Origin: Bacillus infantis NRRL B-14911
GTDB lineage: Bacteria; Bacillota; Bacilli; Bacillales; Cytobacillaceae
Assembly (NCBI RefSeq): GCF_000473245.1
Contig: NC_022524.1
Location: 4,813,501-4,877,500, forward strand
Reading direction: 5' to 3'
Length of the DNA stretch: 64,000 nucleotides
The first letter of the stretch is position 1. Each line of letters begins with the position of its first letter. A model generated the notes under the pieces. The model saw nothing but the letters and a program-made list of their open reading frames with translations, searched no databases and was not told the origin of the DNA. A program made the translations under genes and the position numbers. Below are positions 56,438-64,000 of the stretch, piece after piece.

Positions 56438-57538
56438 TTACACATTAAAGCGGAAATGAATGATATCTCCGTCTTTAACAATATACTCTTTTCCTTCAAG
56501 ACGGACCTTTCCTGCTTCTTTCGCAGCGGCCATGGTCTTAGCTTCCAGCAGGTCATCATAGTGGACAGTTTCTGCCCTGATGAAGCCTCTTTCAAAGTCT
56601 GTATGGATGATGCCGGCACACTGAGGCGCCTTCATGCCCTTGCGGAACGTCCATGCACGGACTTCCTGCACCCCTGCCGTGAAATAAGTGGCAAGGTCCA
56701 GCAGGTGGTAAGCAGAACGGATCAGCTGGTCAAGACCGGATTCCTCGATGCCAAGCTCTTCAAGGAACATTTGCTTTTCTTCGCCTTCAAGCTCGGCGAT
56801 TTCAGATTCGATTTTCGCACAGACAACAATCACTTCCGCATTGTCTTTCTCTGCAAAATCCCTGACGCTCTGGACGTATTCGTTTGAAGAAGGATCTGCT
56901 ACATCATCTTCCCCCACATTTGCTACATACAGGACAGGCTTGATTGTCAGGAGGTGAAGGTTCTTGGCAATTTTATGCTGCTCTTCTGTGAACTCCACAG
57001 TGCGGGCAGGCTTGTCAGACTCGAACGCATCCTTGAGCAATTCGAGGACTTCAAGTTCTGCCACAGCTTCCTTATCCTTCTGTTTTGCCATTTTGCCGAC
57101 GCGGGCAATGCGCTTCTCAACAGATTCCAGGTCAGCAAGGATCAGCTCCAGGTTGATGGTTTCAATATCGGAAATCGGATCGACCTTTCCGGATACGTGT
57201 GTGATATTATCATCAGCAAAGCAGCGGACAACCTGGCAGATTGCATCCACTTCACGGATATGCGAAAGGAATTTATTCCCTAGGCCTTCCCCTTTGCTGG
57301 CGCCCTTTACGATTCCGGCGATGTCTGTGAATTCGAATGTTGTCGGTACAGTTTTCTTCGGCTGAACAAGCTCTGTCAGCTTGTTCAGGCGGTGGTCAGG
57401 AACCTCAACAATTCCCACATTCGGGTCAATCGTACAAAACGGATAGTTGGCAGACTCCGCACCTGCCTGTGTTATTGCATTAAATAATGTAGATTTACCA
57501 ACGTTCGGCAAGCCTACAATCCCAGCTGTTAATGCCAT
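56438..57538 (-). CDS. ychF: Ribosome-associated ATPase YchF (Obg-like)
   Basis: 366 residues from ATG 57538 (GGAGTG upstream), same length as Bacillus YchF/YyaF. P-loop 'GIVGLPNVGKSTLFNAITQA' at residues 5-24, 'DIAGIVKGASKGEGLGNKFL' (switch II), coiled-coil arm (about 130-200), the changed G4 'VLYVANVGEDD' (NxxE, hence ATP preference), and a C-terminal TGS domain with 'GFIRAETVHYDDL'. It binds 70S ribosomes and affects stress translation. Followed by its own terminator. Confidence 0.97.
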   Translation of the reverse strand: MALTAGIVGLPNVGKSTLFNAITQAGAESANYPFCTIDPNVGIVEVPDHRLNKLTELVQPKKTVPTTFEFTDIAGIVKGASKGEGLGNKFLSHIREVDAICQVVRCFADDNITHVSGKVDPISDIETINLELILADLESVEKRIARVGKMAKQKDKEAVAELEVLELLKDAFESDKPARTVEFTEEQHKIAKNLHLLTIKPVLYVANVGEDDVADPSSNEYVQSVRDFAEKDNAEVIVVCAKIESEIAELEGEEKQMFLEELGIEESGLDQLIRSAYHLLDLATYFTAGVQEVRAWTFRKGMKAPQCAGIIHTDFERGFIRAETVHYDDLLEAKTMAAAKEAGKVRLEGKEYIVKDGDIIHFRFNV

Positions 57539-57688
57539 GCCAGTCACTCCTCAACTTTTATTTCAGCATCTATTTCAAAAACGGTGAAATCTATTTTTAT
57601 AAGGCTGTTTCTCGTTTTCATAAAATTGGACAAGCCTCCCACAATTATAGAGATTTGCCGGGCAAAAGACAAGTCCATCCCCTTCCAG

Positions 57689-57719
57689 AAAAAAGAAGCA
57701 TGACTATTCTTCATGCTTC
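57689..57719 (-). terminator. Terminator behind the DUF951 gene
   Basis: GAAGCATGA / TCATGCTTC 9-base stem, overlapping the gene end (stop at 57704), then TTTTTTC on the minus strand. Confidence 0.88.
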
Positions 57720-57901
57720 ACGAGGATTTTCTTCATTTTCCGGCTGAATTCTTTTCGTGGGATCATGACGCTGTGCGAGCAGCCCTCGCATTTAATGCGG
57801 ATATCCATGCCGAGGCGGATGATTTTCCAGCGGTTGGCCCCGCACGGATGGGCTTTTTTCATCTCTACTACATCATTCAGGCCATATTCTTTAGGTTCCA
57901 T
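57704..57901 (-). CDS. DUF951 small protein, likely zinc-binding
   Basis: 65 residues: 'YGLNDVVEMKKAHPCGANRWKIIRLGMDIRIKCEGCSHSVMIPR'. This is the full DUF951 (YyzM-like) pattern, with His-Pro-Cys and Cys-x-x-Cys likely forming a metal site. Basic, probably nucleic-acid-associated, but no function is known. The family very commonly lies beside ychF and an MscS gene in Firmicutes, as here. 12 bases downstream of the MscS gene, so one transcript. Confidence 0.93.
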   Translation of the reverse strand: MEPKEYGLNDVVEMKKAHPCGANRWKIIRLGMDIRIKCEGCSHSVMIPRKEFSRKMKKILVKHEE

Positions 57902-57913
57902 GCTATTTTCCTC

Positions 57914-58804
57914 CTATGCTTTTCCCGTGCTTTTTTCAGGCTTTTCTTCCTGGCGCGAATACATGACCAGGCGCGGGAAAGGAATTTCGATGCCATGTGC
58001 ATCGAGGGCCATCTTGATTTCCTTCCTCAACTGACGGGCGATAAAGAAATGCTTCATCGGCATTGTCTCTGCCGTCACCCGGATAACCACATCTGATGCC
58101 GCCAGGTTCTGGATGCCCAATATTTCGGGCGTCTTGACCATATCTTCATATTTTTCAGGCAGGGTTTCCAGGAGGTCCTTAAGCACCTGCTCAGCCTTCT
58201 GGATATCCCCCTCATACGCAATGCTCACATCCACAAACGCGACGCTGTTATGAAGGGAGAAATTGGTCACCTGGACGATGCTCCCGTTCGGCAGGATGTG
58301 AAGCTCACCTGTCCAGCTCTTAATTTTTGTTGTCCGGAGGCCGATTTCCTCTACGGTTCCTTCGAATTGGTCGACCCTGATATAGTCTCCGACCGAAAAT
58401 TGGTCTTCAAATATGATGAAAAAGCCGGTGATGATATCCTTCACAAGGTTCTGAGCGCCGAAGCCGACCGCAAGCCCCACAATCCCGGCACCTGCAAGGA
58501 GGGCACCCACATCAATCGTCAAGGTCGAGAGAATCATCATAATCATGATGAAAGACACCACATACGTCAGGATATTTTCAAGCAGTTTGACCAGTGTAGC
58601 CTCCCGGCGGTGGCTGATCCGCAGCGGCGAATGGCTCCGCACGGCAAAGACCTTTCGGATGGCCGCCCGGCCGATTCTGATGATCAGGCTTGATACAATC
58701 AAAATGGCAATGATCTTCAAAAATCCAAGGCCAATGGCACTCCACATATTTTCATCGGACAGCTGATCCTTAATTCCCTGAAGCATTTTTTCTGTAGAAG
58801 TCAT
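57914..58804 (-). CDS. Small-conductance mechanosensitive channel (MscS family)
   Basis: 296 residues. Three membrane helices (about 21-42, 72-92, 98-125); the third has the MscS pore motif 'GAGIVGLAVGFGAQNLVKDI'. Then the cytosolic beta and alpha/beta domains ('GDYIRVDQFEGTVEEIGLRTTKIKSWTGELHILPNGSI'). It opens on hypo-osmotic stress and lets solutes leave. ATG 58804 has GGGTGA upstream. A possible promoter (TTAAGG-N17-TATAAT) lies at 58830-58858. Confidence 0.93.
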   Translation of the reverse strand: MTSTEKMLQGIKDQLSDENMWSAIGLGFLKIIAILIVSSLIIRIGRAAIRKVFAVRSHSPLRISHRREATLVKLLENILTYVVSFIMIMMILSTLTIDVGALLAGAGIVGLAVGFGAQNLVKDIITGFFIIFEDQFSVGDYIRVDQFEGTVEEIGLRTTKIKSWTGELHILPNGSIVQVTNFSLHNSVAFVDVSIAYEGDIQKAEQVLKDLLETLPEKYEDMVKTPEILGIQNLAASDVVIRVTAETMPMKHFFIARQLRKEIKMALDAHGIEIPFPRLVMYSRQEEKPEKSTGKA

Positions 58805-59180
58805 GGTTTCACCCGCTTACTTTTAGTGAATTATATAAGAAAATCGCCAGCGCCTTAATGAAGGACTCGAAATAAGTATGCCGCGGCGTGCAAAAACGTC
58901 TGCAAGATTCCGCCTCAAGCTTGTACCTCAAGGCCATAGGCGCAGCTGCCAGCGAGCAGCCGAAATTCAAAATAATACTTTCTTATCTTATAAAATTAAA
59001 TCCATTTTAACAATTTGCAAGATTTTTTTACAGTCTGACATGTGAGTGCCTTCCCAGAAATTCTTTTCCTATAAACCTTCCCCGCCTGCACAAGTGCCTT
59101 TAACCCATTAAAGGATCGTACGGACAGTCAGTAAGCATACCAACATATGATTCTCTGTTTATCTTTTTACTGATGCAGGT
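58805..59180. other. Divergent intergenic region between mscS-like gene and yyaC
   Basis: No coding frame or RNA gene is recognised. It must hold the promoter of the mscS-like gene (a -10 TATAAT at 58830-58835 on the minus strand). A GC-rich stretch (58880-58965) looks foreign to its AT-rich flanks and might be a repeat remnant. Confidence 0.4.
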
Positions 59181-59182
59181 AT

Positions 59183-59211
59183 GTATAGATTACAAAATTT
59201 TTCCGTATACT
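59183..59211 (+). promoter_or_regulatory. Candidate SigF promoter of yyaC
   Basis: GTATA (59183-59187) fits the SigF -35 GYWTA; a 15-base spacer leads to CCGTATACT (59203-59211), which fits the ANANT end of the -10 but has CC rather than GG. YyaC is forespore expressed in B. subtilis, which fits. Confidence 0.5.
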
Positions 59212-59240
59212 GTTACTACCATAATGAGGGAGTGGAACCA

Positions 59241-59879
59241 ATGAACTTAAGAACGAACTTATTTGAAAAAAAGGCCAGCAGTGCCCGCGTTGCCCATGAT
59301 GAACAGGATGCTGCAAACAAGCTGGCCGCTGAACTCTTAAATTTCATGCCCCCAGGCATCGGTGTACGCCCTGTCGTTTTTGTCTGCATCGGCACTGACC
59401 GCTCTACCGGAGATTCATTGGGTCCGCTTGTCGGCACACTTCTGGAAGAAAAGGCTGTGGCTCCCTTTCATGTATACGGAACGCTGGATGATCCGATCCA
59501 TGCCGTTAATCTGGAGGAAAAACTGAAGGAAATCAAAGAATCGCATGTACGTCCCTATATTATCGGAATTGACGCATGCCTTGGCCGACTGAAAAGCGTA
59601 GGCGTTATCCAGGTCGGATCCGGCCCGGTCAAGCCTGGAGCCGGCGTGAATAAAGAGCTGCCTGAGGTAGGCGATATGCATATCACCGGAATTGTGAATG
59701 TGAGCGGATTTATGGAATTCTTCGTTCTGCAGAATACGAGGCTGAATCTTGTGCTGAGGATGGCGAAGACGATTGCTGCCGGAATCCACGAAGCGAGCCT
59801 GAATGCAAGATTTAAGCATGCATGGCCGCGCATCAGCTGGGATCTGGGAACAGCTGAACAGGCAAAGCTGAATCAGTAG
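59241..59879 (+). CDS. yyaC: Sporulation protein YyaC (GPR-like family)
   Basis: 212 residues from ATG 59241 (GAGGGAG upstream; the frame to 59181 reads through the promoter). The conserved part is 'VFVCIGTDRSTGDSLGPLVGTLL', 'PIHAVNLEEKL', 'IIGIDACLGRL', 'GPVKPGAGVNKELPEVGDMHITGIVNVSGFMEF', as in YyaC, a family related to the germination protease GPR. It is a forespore product in B. subtilis; its precise role is unknown. It lies next to spo0J as usual in Bacillus, on the opposite strand to its neighbours. Confidence 0.94.
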   Translation: MNLRTNLFEKKASSARVAHDEQDAANKLAAELLNFMPPGIGVRPVVFVCIGTDRSTGDSLGPLVGTLLEEKAVAPFHVYGTLDDPIHAVNLEEKLKEIKESHVRPYIIGIDACLGRLKSVGVIQVGSGPVKPGAGVNKELPEVGDMHITGIVNVSGFMEFFVLQNTRLNLVLRMAKTIAAGIHEASLNARFKHAWPRISWDLGTAEQAKLNQ

Positions 59880-59916
59880 AGAAGGGGATGGACAGACAAA
59901 TGCCGTCCACCCTCTG

Positions 59917-60630
59917 TCAAACAAGCTGCTGGTAAAAATAGATTGATGTGACGATAACAGCCGTCACAAGGATGCCGGGCAGGAGATTGGCCACCCTGAT
60001 CTTCGTCAATCCTGTCAGGTTAAGCCCGATCGCAAAGATCATCACCCCGCCTGCCGCTGTCATTTCTAGAATGAACTGGTCCATCAATGCCTGAGGAACA
60101 AACCGGTCGATCTGGGTTGCAAAGAGGGCAATCAGCCCTTCATAAAGGACGACTGGGATAGCTGAAAAGATGACGCCGATTCCAAGAGTAGTGGTCAAAA
60201 TCAGCGCCGTAAAGCCGTCGATGATCGATTTGGTATACAGAACATCATGGTCGCCTCGGATGCCGCTGTCCAATGCCCCGATGATGGCCATCGCTCCGAT
60301 TACAAAAATGAGGGTTGCTGTCACAAAGCCTTGCGAAATGCTGCCCTGTCCATTTGACCCAATCTTTCTCTCCAGCCAATTGCCGACTGCATTGAGTTTA
60401 TCCTCAAGCCCAAGCCACTCGCCGAGCACAGCCCCAAGCACAAGACTCAGGATAACAATCAGGAAATTTTCACTTTTGAAGCCCATCTGCAGTCCAAGGA
60501 CGATGACTGCCAGTCCAATCGCATACATGACGGTGCCTTTCATGCTTTCCGGGATGCGGTGGAGCAGCTTGCCGAGAAGCGTGCCGATGACAATCAGCAG
60601 CCCATTCACTAAAGTGCCTAATAAAAACAT
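59917..60630 (-). CDS. DUF554 membrane protein
   Basis: 237 residues, about seven hydrophobic segments. The DUF554 pattern is seen in 'GTLVNGLLIVIGTLLGKLLHRIPE', 'GLQMGFKSENFLIVILSLVLGAVLGEWLGLEDKLN' and 'GALDSGIRGDHDVLYTKSIIDGFTALILTTTLGIGVIFSA'. A membrane transporter-like family of unknown substrate. It follows spo0J on the same strand in many Bacillus genomes. ATG 60630 has AAGGTGA upstream. The spo0J terminator lies between them. Confidence 0.9.
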   Translation of the reverse strand: MFLLGTLVNGLLIVIGTLLGKLLHRIPESMKGTVMYAIGLAVIVLGLQMGFKSENFLIVILSLVLGAVLGEWLGLEDKLNAVGNWLERKIGSNGQGSISQGFVTATLIFVIGAMAIIGALDSGIRGDHDVLYTKSIIDGFTALILTTTLGIGVIFSAIPVVLYEGLIALFATQIDRFVPQALMDQFILEMTAAGGVMIFAIGLNLTGLTKIRVANLLPGILVTAVIVTSIYFYQQLV

Positions 60631-60670
60631 TGCATTTCACCTTTATCTGTATAGTAGTTTATGAAAAAAG

Positions 60671-60695
60671 AAGAAAAAGCCATCCATGATGGCTT
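60671..60695 (-). terminator. Terminator of spo0J
   Basis: AAGCCATC / GATGGCTT 8-base stem with a 3-base loop, overlapping the spo0J stop, then TTTTTCTTC on the minus strand. Confidence 0.85.
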
Positions 60696-61551
60696 ACGAA
60701 CGTTCTTGGTCCAATATTTGTAAAATCCGGTCCAAATCGTCTTTTGAAAAAAATTCGATCTCAATTTTGCCTTTGTTCTGGTTCTTATTCTGCTTGATGC
60801 TGACCGGGGTTCCGAACCGCTCCCGCAAGGAGGTTTCCTGAGCTTTTATAAAAACATCCTTCGGCTGCTTCACTTTTTTTGTTTCACGTGGAACAAGCTC
60901 ATTCAGATGATGGATCAGCTGTTCAAGCTGGCGGACATTGAGCCCTTCCTTTATCGCGCGGTCAGCTGTTGCCTGAACCTTTTCCTTCTGCCTGAGGCCC
61001 AGAAGTGCACGGCCATGGCCCATTGTGATCTTGCCGCTTGAAATCAGTTCCTGTATTTTCGGAGGGAGGGACAAGAGCCTAATATGATTGGCAATATGCG
61101 GCCTGCTTTTCCCCAATCTTTTCGCAAGCTCTTCCTGTGTCATCTTCAGCTTCTCGATCAGCTGCTGATAGGCAGCCGCTTCTTCCATCGGAGTGAGATC
61201 CTCGCGCTGCAGGTTCTCAAGGATGGCCAGCTCCATCATCTGCTTTTCGGTCAATTCCCTGATGACCGATGGCACTTTTTCCAGGCCGGCTTCCCTGGCA
61301 GCCCGGCAGCGGCGTTCACCTGCAACGATTTCAAAGCCTTTGATGCTTTTTCTCAGGATGACCGGCTGAAGGATGCCATGCTCCCGGATCGACTGCTTCA
61401 GCTCTTCAATTGCTGCTTCGTCAAATATTTTTCTGGGCTGATAAGGATTCGGACGGATTTCCGAGAGCCTGATCTCCTGGATCGTTTCCTCTGAATCTGC
61501 CTCGGCGTTCGAGAAGAAAGCATTCAGCCCTTTTCCCAGACCTTTAGCCAT
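60694..61551 (-). CDS. spo0J: Chromosome partitioning protein ParB (Spo0J)
   Basis: 285 residues. N-terminal CTP-binding domain with 'ISEIRPNPYQPRKIFDE'-like opening (IRPNPYQPRKIF), 'GILQPVILRKS' and the GERRCRA arginine motif (about residues 77-83); central helix-turn-helix 'MTQEELAKRLGKSRPHIANH'; C-terminal dimer domain. It loads at parS as a CTP-gated clamp, spreads, recruits SMC and works with Soj. It contains a parS site in its own gene. Starts within the end of soj (8-base overlap). Confidence 0.97.
   Translation of the reverse strand: MAKGLGKGLNAFFSNAEADSEETIQEIRLSEIRPNPYQPRKIFDEAAIEELKQSIREHGILQPVILRKSIKGFEIVAGERRCRAAREAGLEKVPSVIRELTEKQMMELAILENLQREDLTPMEEAAAYQQLIEKLKMTQEELAKRLGKSRPHIANHIRLLSLPPKIQELISSGKITMGHGRALLGLRQKEKVQATADRAIKEGLNVRQLEQLIHHLNELVPRETKKVKQPKDVFIKAQETSLRERFGTPVSIKQNKNQNKGKIEIEFFSKDDLDRILQILDQERS
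60880..60895 (-). other. parS centromere site inside spo0J
   Basis: Minus-strand TGTTCCACGTGAAACA matches the consensus TGTTNCACGTGAAACA exactly. A parS in this gene is known in B. subtilis. Confidence 0.95.
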
Positions 61552-62305
61552 TCGAAATCACTTCCTTTGCCAAATCTAGATACACTTCAGCTCCCCGGGA
61601 TTTCGCATCATAGATGATGATCGGTTCCCCGTGGCTCGGCGCTTCACTTAATCGGACATTGCGCGGAATGATCGTTTTATAGACTTTATCCTGGAAGTAT
61701 TTCTTTACCTCTTCAATCACCTGTATACCCAGATTGGTCCTGGCATCAAGCATTGTCAGAAGCACACCCTCGATTTTCAGGTCATGGTTCAGATGCTTCT
61801 GGACAAGGCGGACCGTATTTAAAAGCTGGCTGAGCCCTTCGAGTGCATAATACTCACATTGGACCGGTATCAGGACGGCATCGGAAGCCGTCAGGGAGTT
61901 GATGGTCAGAAGACCGAGGGAAGGCGGGCAGTCGATGATGATATAATCGAAATCCTTTTTCACTTCTTCAAGGGCCCTTTTGAGTCTCACTTCCCGGGAA
62001 ATAGTCGGAACCAGTTCAATTTCCGCCCCTGCGAGCTGAATGGTCGCAGGAATAGCATATAAATTCTCGACAGCCGTCGGCTTGATCACTTTCAGCGCTT
62101 CAACATCATCGACGAGAACATCGTAAATGCACTGGTCCACATCAGCTTTTTCTATACCGATCCCGCTTGTCGCATTGCCCTGCGGATCAATATCGACCAG
62201 CAGCACTTTCTTGCCTATGTATGCCAAGCAGGCTCCCAAATTCACAGAGGTCGTCGTCTTTCCGACTCCTCCTTTTTGATTCGCAATCGCAATAATTTTC
62301 CCCAC
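61544..62305 (-). CDS. soj: Chromosome partitioning ATPase ParA (Soj)
   Basis: 253 residues, start GTG 62305 (AGGTAGG upstream). Deviant Walker A 'NQKGGVGKTTTSVNLG' (residues 9-24), Walker A' 'VDIDPQGNATSGIG', Walker B 'YIIIDCPPSLGLLT'. The ATP-bound dimer binds DNA and, in Bacillus, also controls DnaA; Spo0J stimulates its ATPase. Overlaps spo0J by 8 bases. A Noc-type site lies inside its coding sequence. Confidence 0.97.
   Translation of the reverse strand: MGKIIAIANQKGGVGKTTTSVNLGACLAYIGKKVLLVDIDPQGNATSGIGIEKADVDQCIYDVLVDDVEALKVIKPTAVENLYAIPATIQLAGAEIELVPTISREVRLKRALEEVKKDFDYIIIDCPPSLGLLTINSLTASDAVLIPVQCEYYALEGLSQLLNTVRLVQKHLNHDLKIEGVLLTMLDARTNLGIQVIEEVKKYFQDKVYKTIIPRNVRLSEAPSHGEPIIIYDAKSRGAEVYLDLAKEVISNG
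61989..62002. other. Candidate Noc-binding site (NBS) in soj
   Basis: ACTTCCCGGGAAAT differs at one position from the palindromic Noc site ATTTCCCGGGAAAT. Noc spreads from such sites and blocks FtsZ assembly over the nucleoid. Confidence 0.65.
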
Positions 62306-62483
62306 GGTGCCACCTACCTTATTCCTCTAAACAATGATATCTATTCTATTCATAATCTATTCAATCAGAAAAAAGCTTACTAGAGTCACGACTTCTATTT
62401 TATCATGAATGGAATATGATGTTAGGTTTTTTCTTAAAATTCCCACAGATTGAAGAGAAATGAATATTTTGCCTGCTGCAGGC

Positions 62484-63041
62484 TCAGACTTTCAGCCTGC
62501 CCCGGAAGCCTCTCACAGCATAGTACGAATCAGCGCCATTGTGATAGACGAACACCTGATTATAACGGCGGTCACAGAAAAGGGCGCCGCCAAGCTCCCT
62601 GACTTCAGCAGGAGTCTGCACCCAGGAGGATGTTTTCAGGTCGAAGCTTCCGAGCTTCTGAAGCTCCCGGTACTGATCTTCCGTCAAAAGCTCGATGCCT
62701 ATCTCGGCAGCTAGGTCCATTGCACTGTTTTCAGGCTTATGTTTCTTCCTGGACTCAAGCGCTTCACGGTCGTAACAGACGCTGCGGCGGCCTTTCGGGC
62801 TTTCCGCTGAACAATCACAGAATATGTATTCACCACTTTTTTCATCATAAGCAACAACATCCGGCTCCCCGCCGGTCACTTCCATTTCATTGAGCGTCCA
62901 GAGCTTATCAGTATGTTCAGCCAGTTTCGCCTCCACTTGAGTCCAATCAAGATTCTGATGGCGCTCCATATTTTTCTCAAAACGGTCCTTCAATGTGCCC
63001 AGCAATTCTTCCCTTTGTTCTGAAGACAGGTCCTTGTTCAT
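62484..63041 (-). CDS. DUF4256 protein between noc and soj
   Basis: 185 residues from ATG 63041 (GAGGAGGA upstream; the frame to 63089 lacks a site). The DUF4256 pattern includes 'LKDRFEKNMERHQNLDWTQVEAKL', 'LWTLNEMEVTGGEPDVVAYD', 'FCDCSAESPKGRRSVCYD', 'EIGIELLTEDQYRELQKLGSFDLKTSSWVQTP' and 'CDRRYNQVFVYHNGADSYYAVRGFRG'. Cytosolic. The family has no known function; Cys in 'FCDCS' and 'SVCYD' could bind metal. In B. subtilis noc and soj lie nearly side by side, so this gene is an addition to the locus. No sign of foreign base composition. Confidence 0.85.
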   Translation of the reverse strand: MNKDLSSEQREELLGTLKDRFEKNMERHQNLDWTQVEAKLAEHTDKLWTLNEMEVTGGEPDVVAYDEKSGEYIFCDCSAESPKGRRSVCYDREALESRKKHKPENSAMDLAAEIGIELLTEDQYRELQKLGSFDLKTSSWVQTPAEVRELGGALFCDRRYNQVFVYHNGADSYYAVRGFRGRLKV

Positions 63042-63076
63042 GCTTTTTTCCTCCTCAACATTGTGTTGTGATAATA

Positions 63077-63121
63077 ATGAAAAACGCACTGCGGATTCCG
63101 GTGTGAAATACAGTGCGTTTT
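63077..63121 (-). terminator. Terminator of noc
   Basis: AAAACGCACTG / CAGTGCGTTTT 11-base stem with a 19-base loop, then TTTTTCATT on the minus strand. Confidence 0.78.
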
Positions 63122-63151
63122 GTCTACATATTTAGTGTGTCTCACAATCTA

Positions 63152-64000
63152 TCATTTCTTTTTAGGAATCTTGATCGTGAACTGGTAGAATTCCTCAAAT
63201 TCTTCTTCTTCGGAATCAAGATTGATGCCGCTGTCTGAAACCATATTGAGGGACTGGCGGATGGTATTGACCGCTATCCGCATGTCCTTGCTGAAAGCCT
63301 TCCGTTTCGGCTTCGGCTTGTTTTCGCTCTGCTCGAGCAGCTTGACGACGCGTTCTTCCGTCTGTTTGACATTGAGGCTTTTCTCAATGATTTCTTCCAG
63401 AAGCTTGACCTGCTTTTCCGGATTCTTCAGCGGAATGAGGGAGCGGGCATGGCGCTCTGTGATCTGCTTGGCCAATAACGCTTCCTGGACCTGTTCCGGA
63501 AGCTTGAGGAGCCTGAGCTTGTTCGCTACAGTGGACTGTCCTTTGCCAAGCCGCTGCGCCAGGGCCTCCTGGGTCAGATTATGGAGCTCAAGCAGCTTTC
63601 CATAAGCAACCGCTTCCTCTATCGGTGAAAGCTCCTCACGCTGGAGATTTTCAATCAGGGCGACAGAAGCAGTCTCAGTGTCGCTGAGATTCTTGACAAT
63701 CGCAGGCACCTCATCCCAGCCCAGTTTATTCATTGCCCGCCATCTGCGTTCGCCGGCAATGATCTCGAATTTGCCGTCATCGAATTCCCTGACAACAATC
63801 GGCTGGATGATCCCGTGCGTATGGATCGTACGGGACAATTCCTCGATTTTCTCGTCATCAAATACCGTTCTCGGCTGAAAACGGTTCGGCACAATCTGTC
63901 CGATCGGAATTTTCCTGACTTCTTCCCTGTTAGTCGGTTCTTCTTCTATATTTAACTGTTCATCAGCTTTTTCGATTTCTTGTTCTTCCTTTTCGCCTAG
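63152..64000 (-). CDS. noc: Nucleoid occlusion protein Noc, N-terminus beyond window edge
   Basis: 283 codons are visible and the frame stays open to the right edge; comparison with B. subtilis Noc suggests only about ten residues are missing, the part with the membrane-targeting amphipathic helix. Visible: '[19 protein letters not shown]', GERRWRA (CTP-binding motif), '[20 protein letters not shown]', HTH '[20 protein letters not shown]' and C-terminal dimer domain ending '[12 protein letters not shown]'. Noc is a ParB relative that binds NBS sites, spreads with CTP and stops division over DNA. The nearby GTG at 63892 is inside the gene and is not the start. Confidence 0.96.
   Translation of the reverse strand, partial: LGEKEEQEIEKADEQLNIEEEPTNREEVRKIPIGQIVPNRFQPRTVFDDEKIEELSRTIHTHGIIQPIVVREFDDGKFEIIAGERRWRAMNKLGWDEVPAIVKNLSDTETASVALIENLQREELSPIEEAVAYGKLLELHNLTQEALAQRLGKGQSTVANKLRLLKLPEQVQEALLAKQITERHARSLIPLKNPEKQVKLLEEIIEKSLNVKQTEERVVKLLEQSENKPKPKRKAFSKDMRIAVNTIRQSLNMVSDSGINLDSEEEEFEEFYQFTIKIPKKK

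Overview
This window is part of a low-to-moderate GC Bacillaceae chromosome (Bacillus or a close relative) lying just left of the replication origin. The right third holds the order noc, soj (parA), spo0J (parB), yyaC, mscS-like, DUF951, ychF, rpsF-ssb-rpsR, yybS, gdpP, rplI, dnaC, purA, a tRNA cluster, walR-walK-walH-walI-walJ, htrC, rlmH, which is the classical left-of-oriC block of Bacillus subtilis and relatives. Almost all genes are on the minus strand, co-directional with replication if oriC lies beyond the right edge. Two parS sites (in spo0J and walK) and a Noc-type site in soj agree with this.

Layout. 1-3 kb: an unrecognised TPR-like protein cut by the edge and a parallel beta-helix exoprotein. 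3.3-7.4 kb: a Fur-box-controlled iron-siderophore ABC importer on the plus strand. 7.4-13.7 kb: a glycerol region with glpD, glpK, a large alpha/beta-hydrolase membrane protein and the antiterminator glpP; glpD and the hydrolase each have a similar attenuator leader, and the hydrolase promoter also carries a perfect cre site. 13.7-20.3 kb: an AlkD-like protein, a small membrane protein and a yrhF / yrhG-yrhE-yrhD formate dehydrogenase and formate-channel cluster with a long leader hairpin. 20.7-29.3 kb: the DbpA helicase, a TerD-domain protein with a small membrane partner, a DUF2254 membrane protein, and a LytS/LytT two-component system followed by an OFA-family MFS carrier. 29.3-39.4 kb: rlmH, a CxxH/CxxC mini-protein, htrC, the wal operon and an M23/LysM/G5 peptidase. 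39.6-40.5 kb: tRNA Lys-Glu-Asp-Phe with odd chimeric spacers. 40.6-45.6 kb: a two-component system with its FtsX-type ABC transporter. 46-64 kb: housekeeping core genes, with several non-coding repeat blocks between them.

How parts work together. GlpP plus CcpA probably control glycerol use. LytS/LytT probably controls the carrier next to it through a YpdB-like site. The envelope two-component system probably drives its own ABC transporter through a direct repeat at the promoter. WalRK with its WalH/WalI brakes controls wall hydrolases, of which the neighbouring M23 peptidase is a candidate. ParB/ParA/Noc act on the parS and Noc sites.

No phage, insertion sequence, CRISPR array or obvious defence system was seen. 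The most unusual features are the GlpP-type leader in front of a hydrolase where glpF normally sits, the chimeric tRNA spacers, a four-unit 53-bp hairpin array, a 125-bp tandem repeat, and four short palindromes upstream of lytS. Functions come from reading the sequence and from general knowledge of the families; no database search was run.
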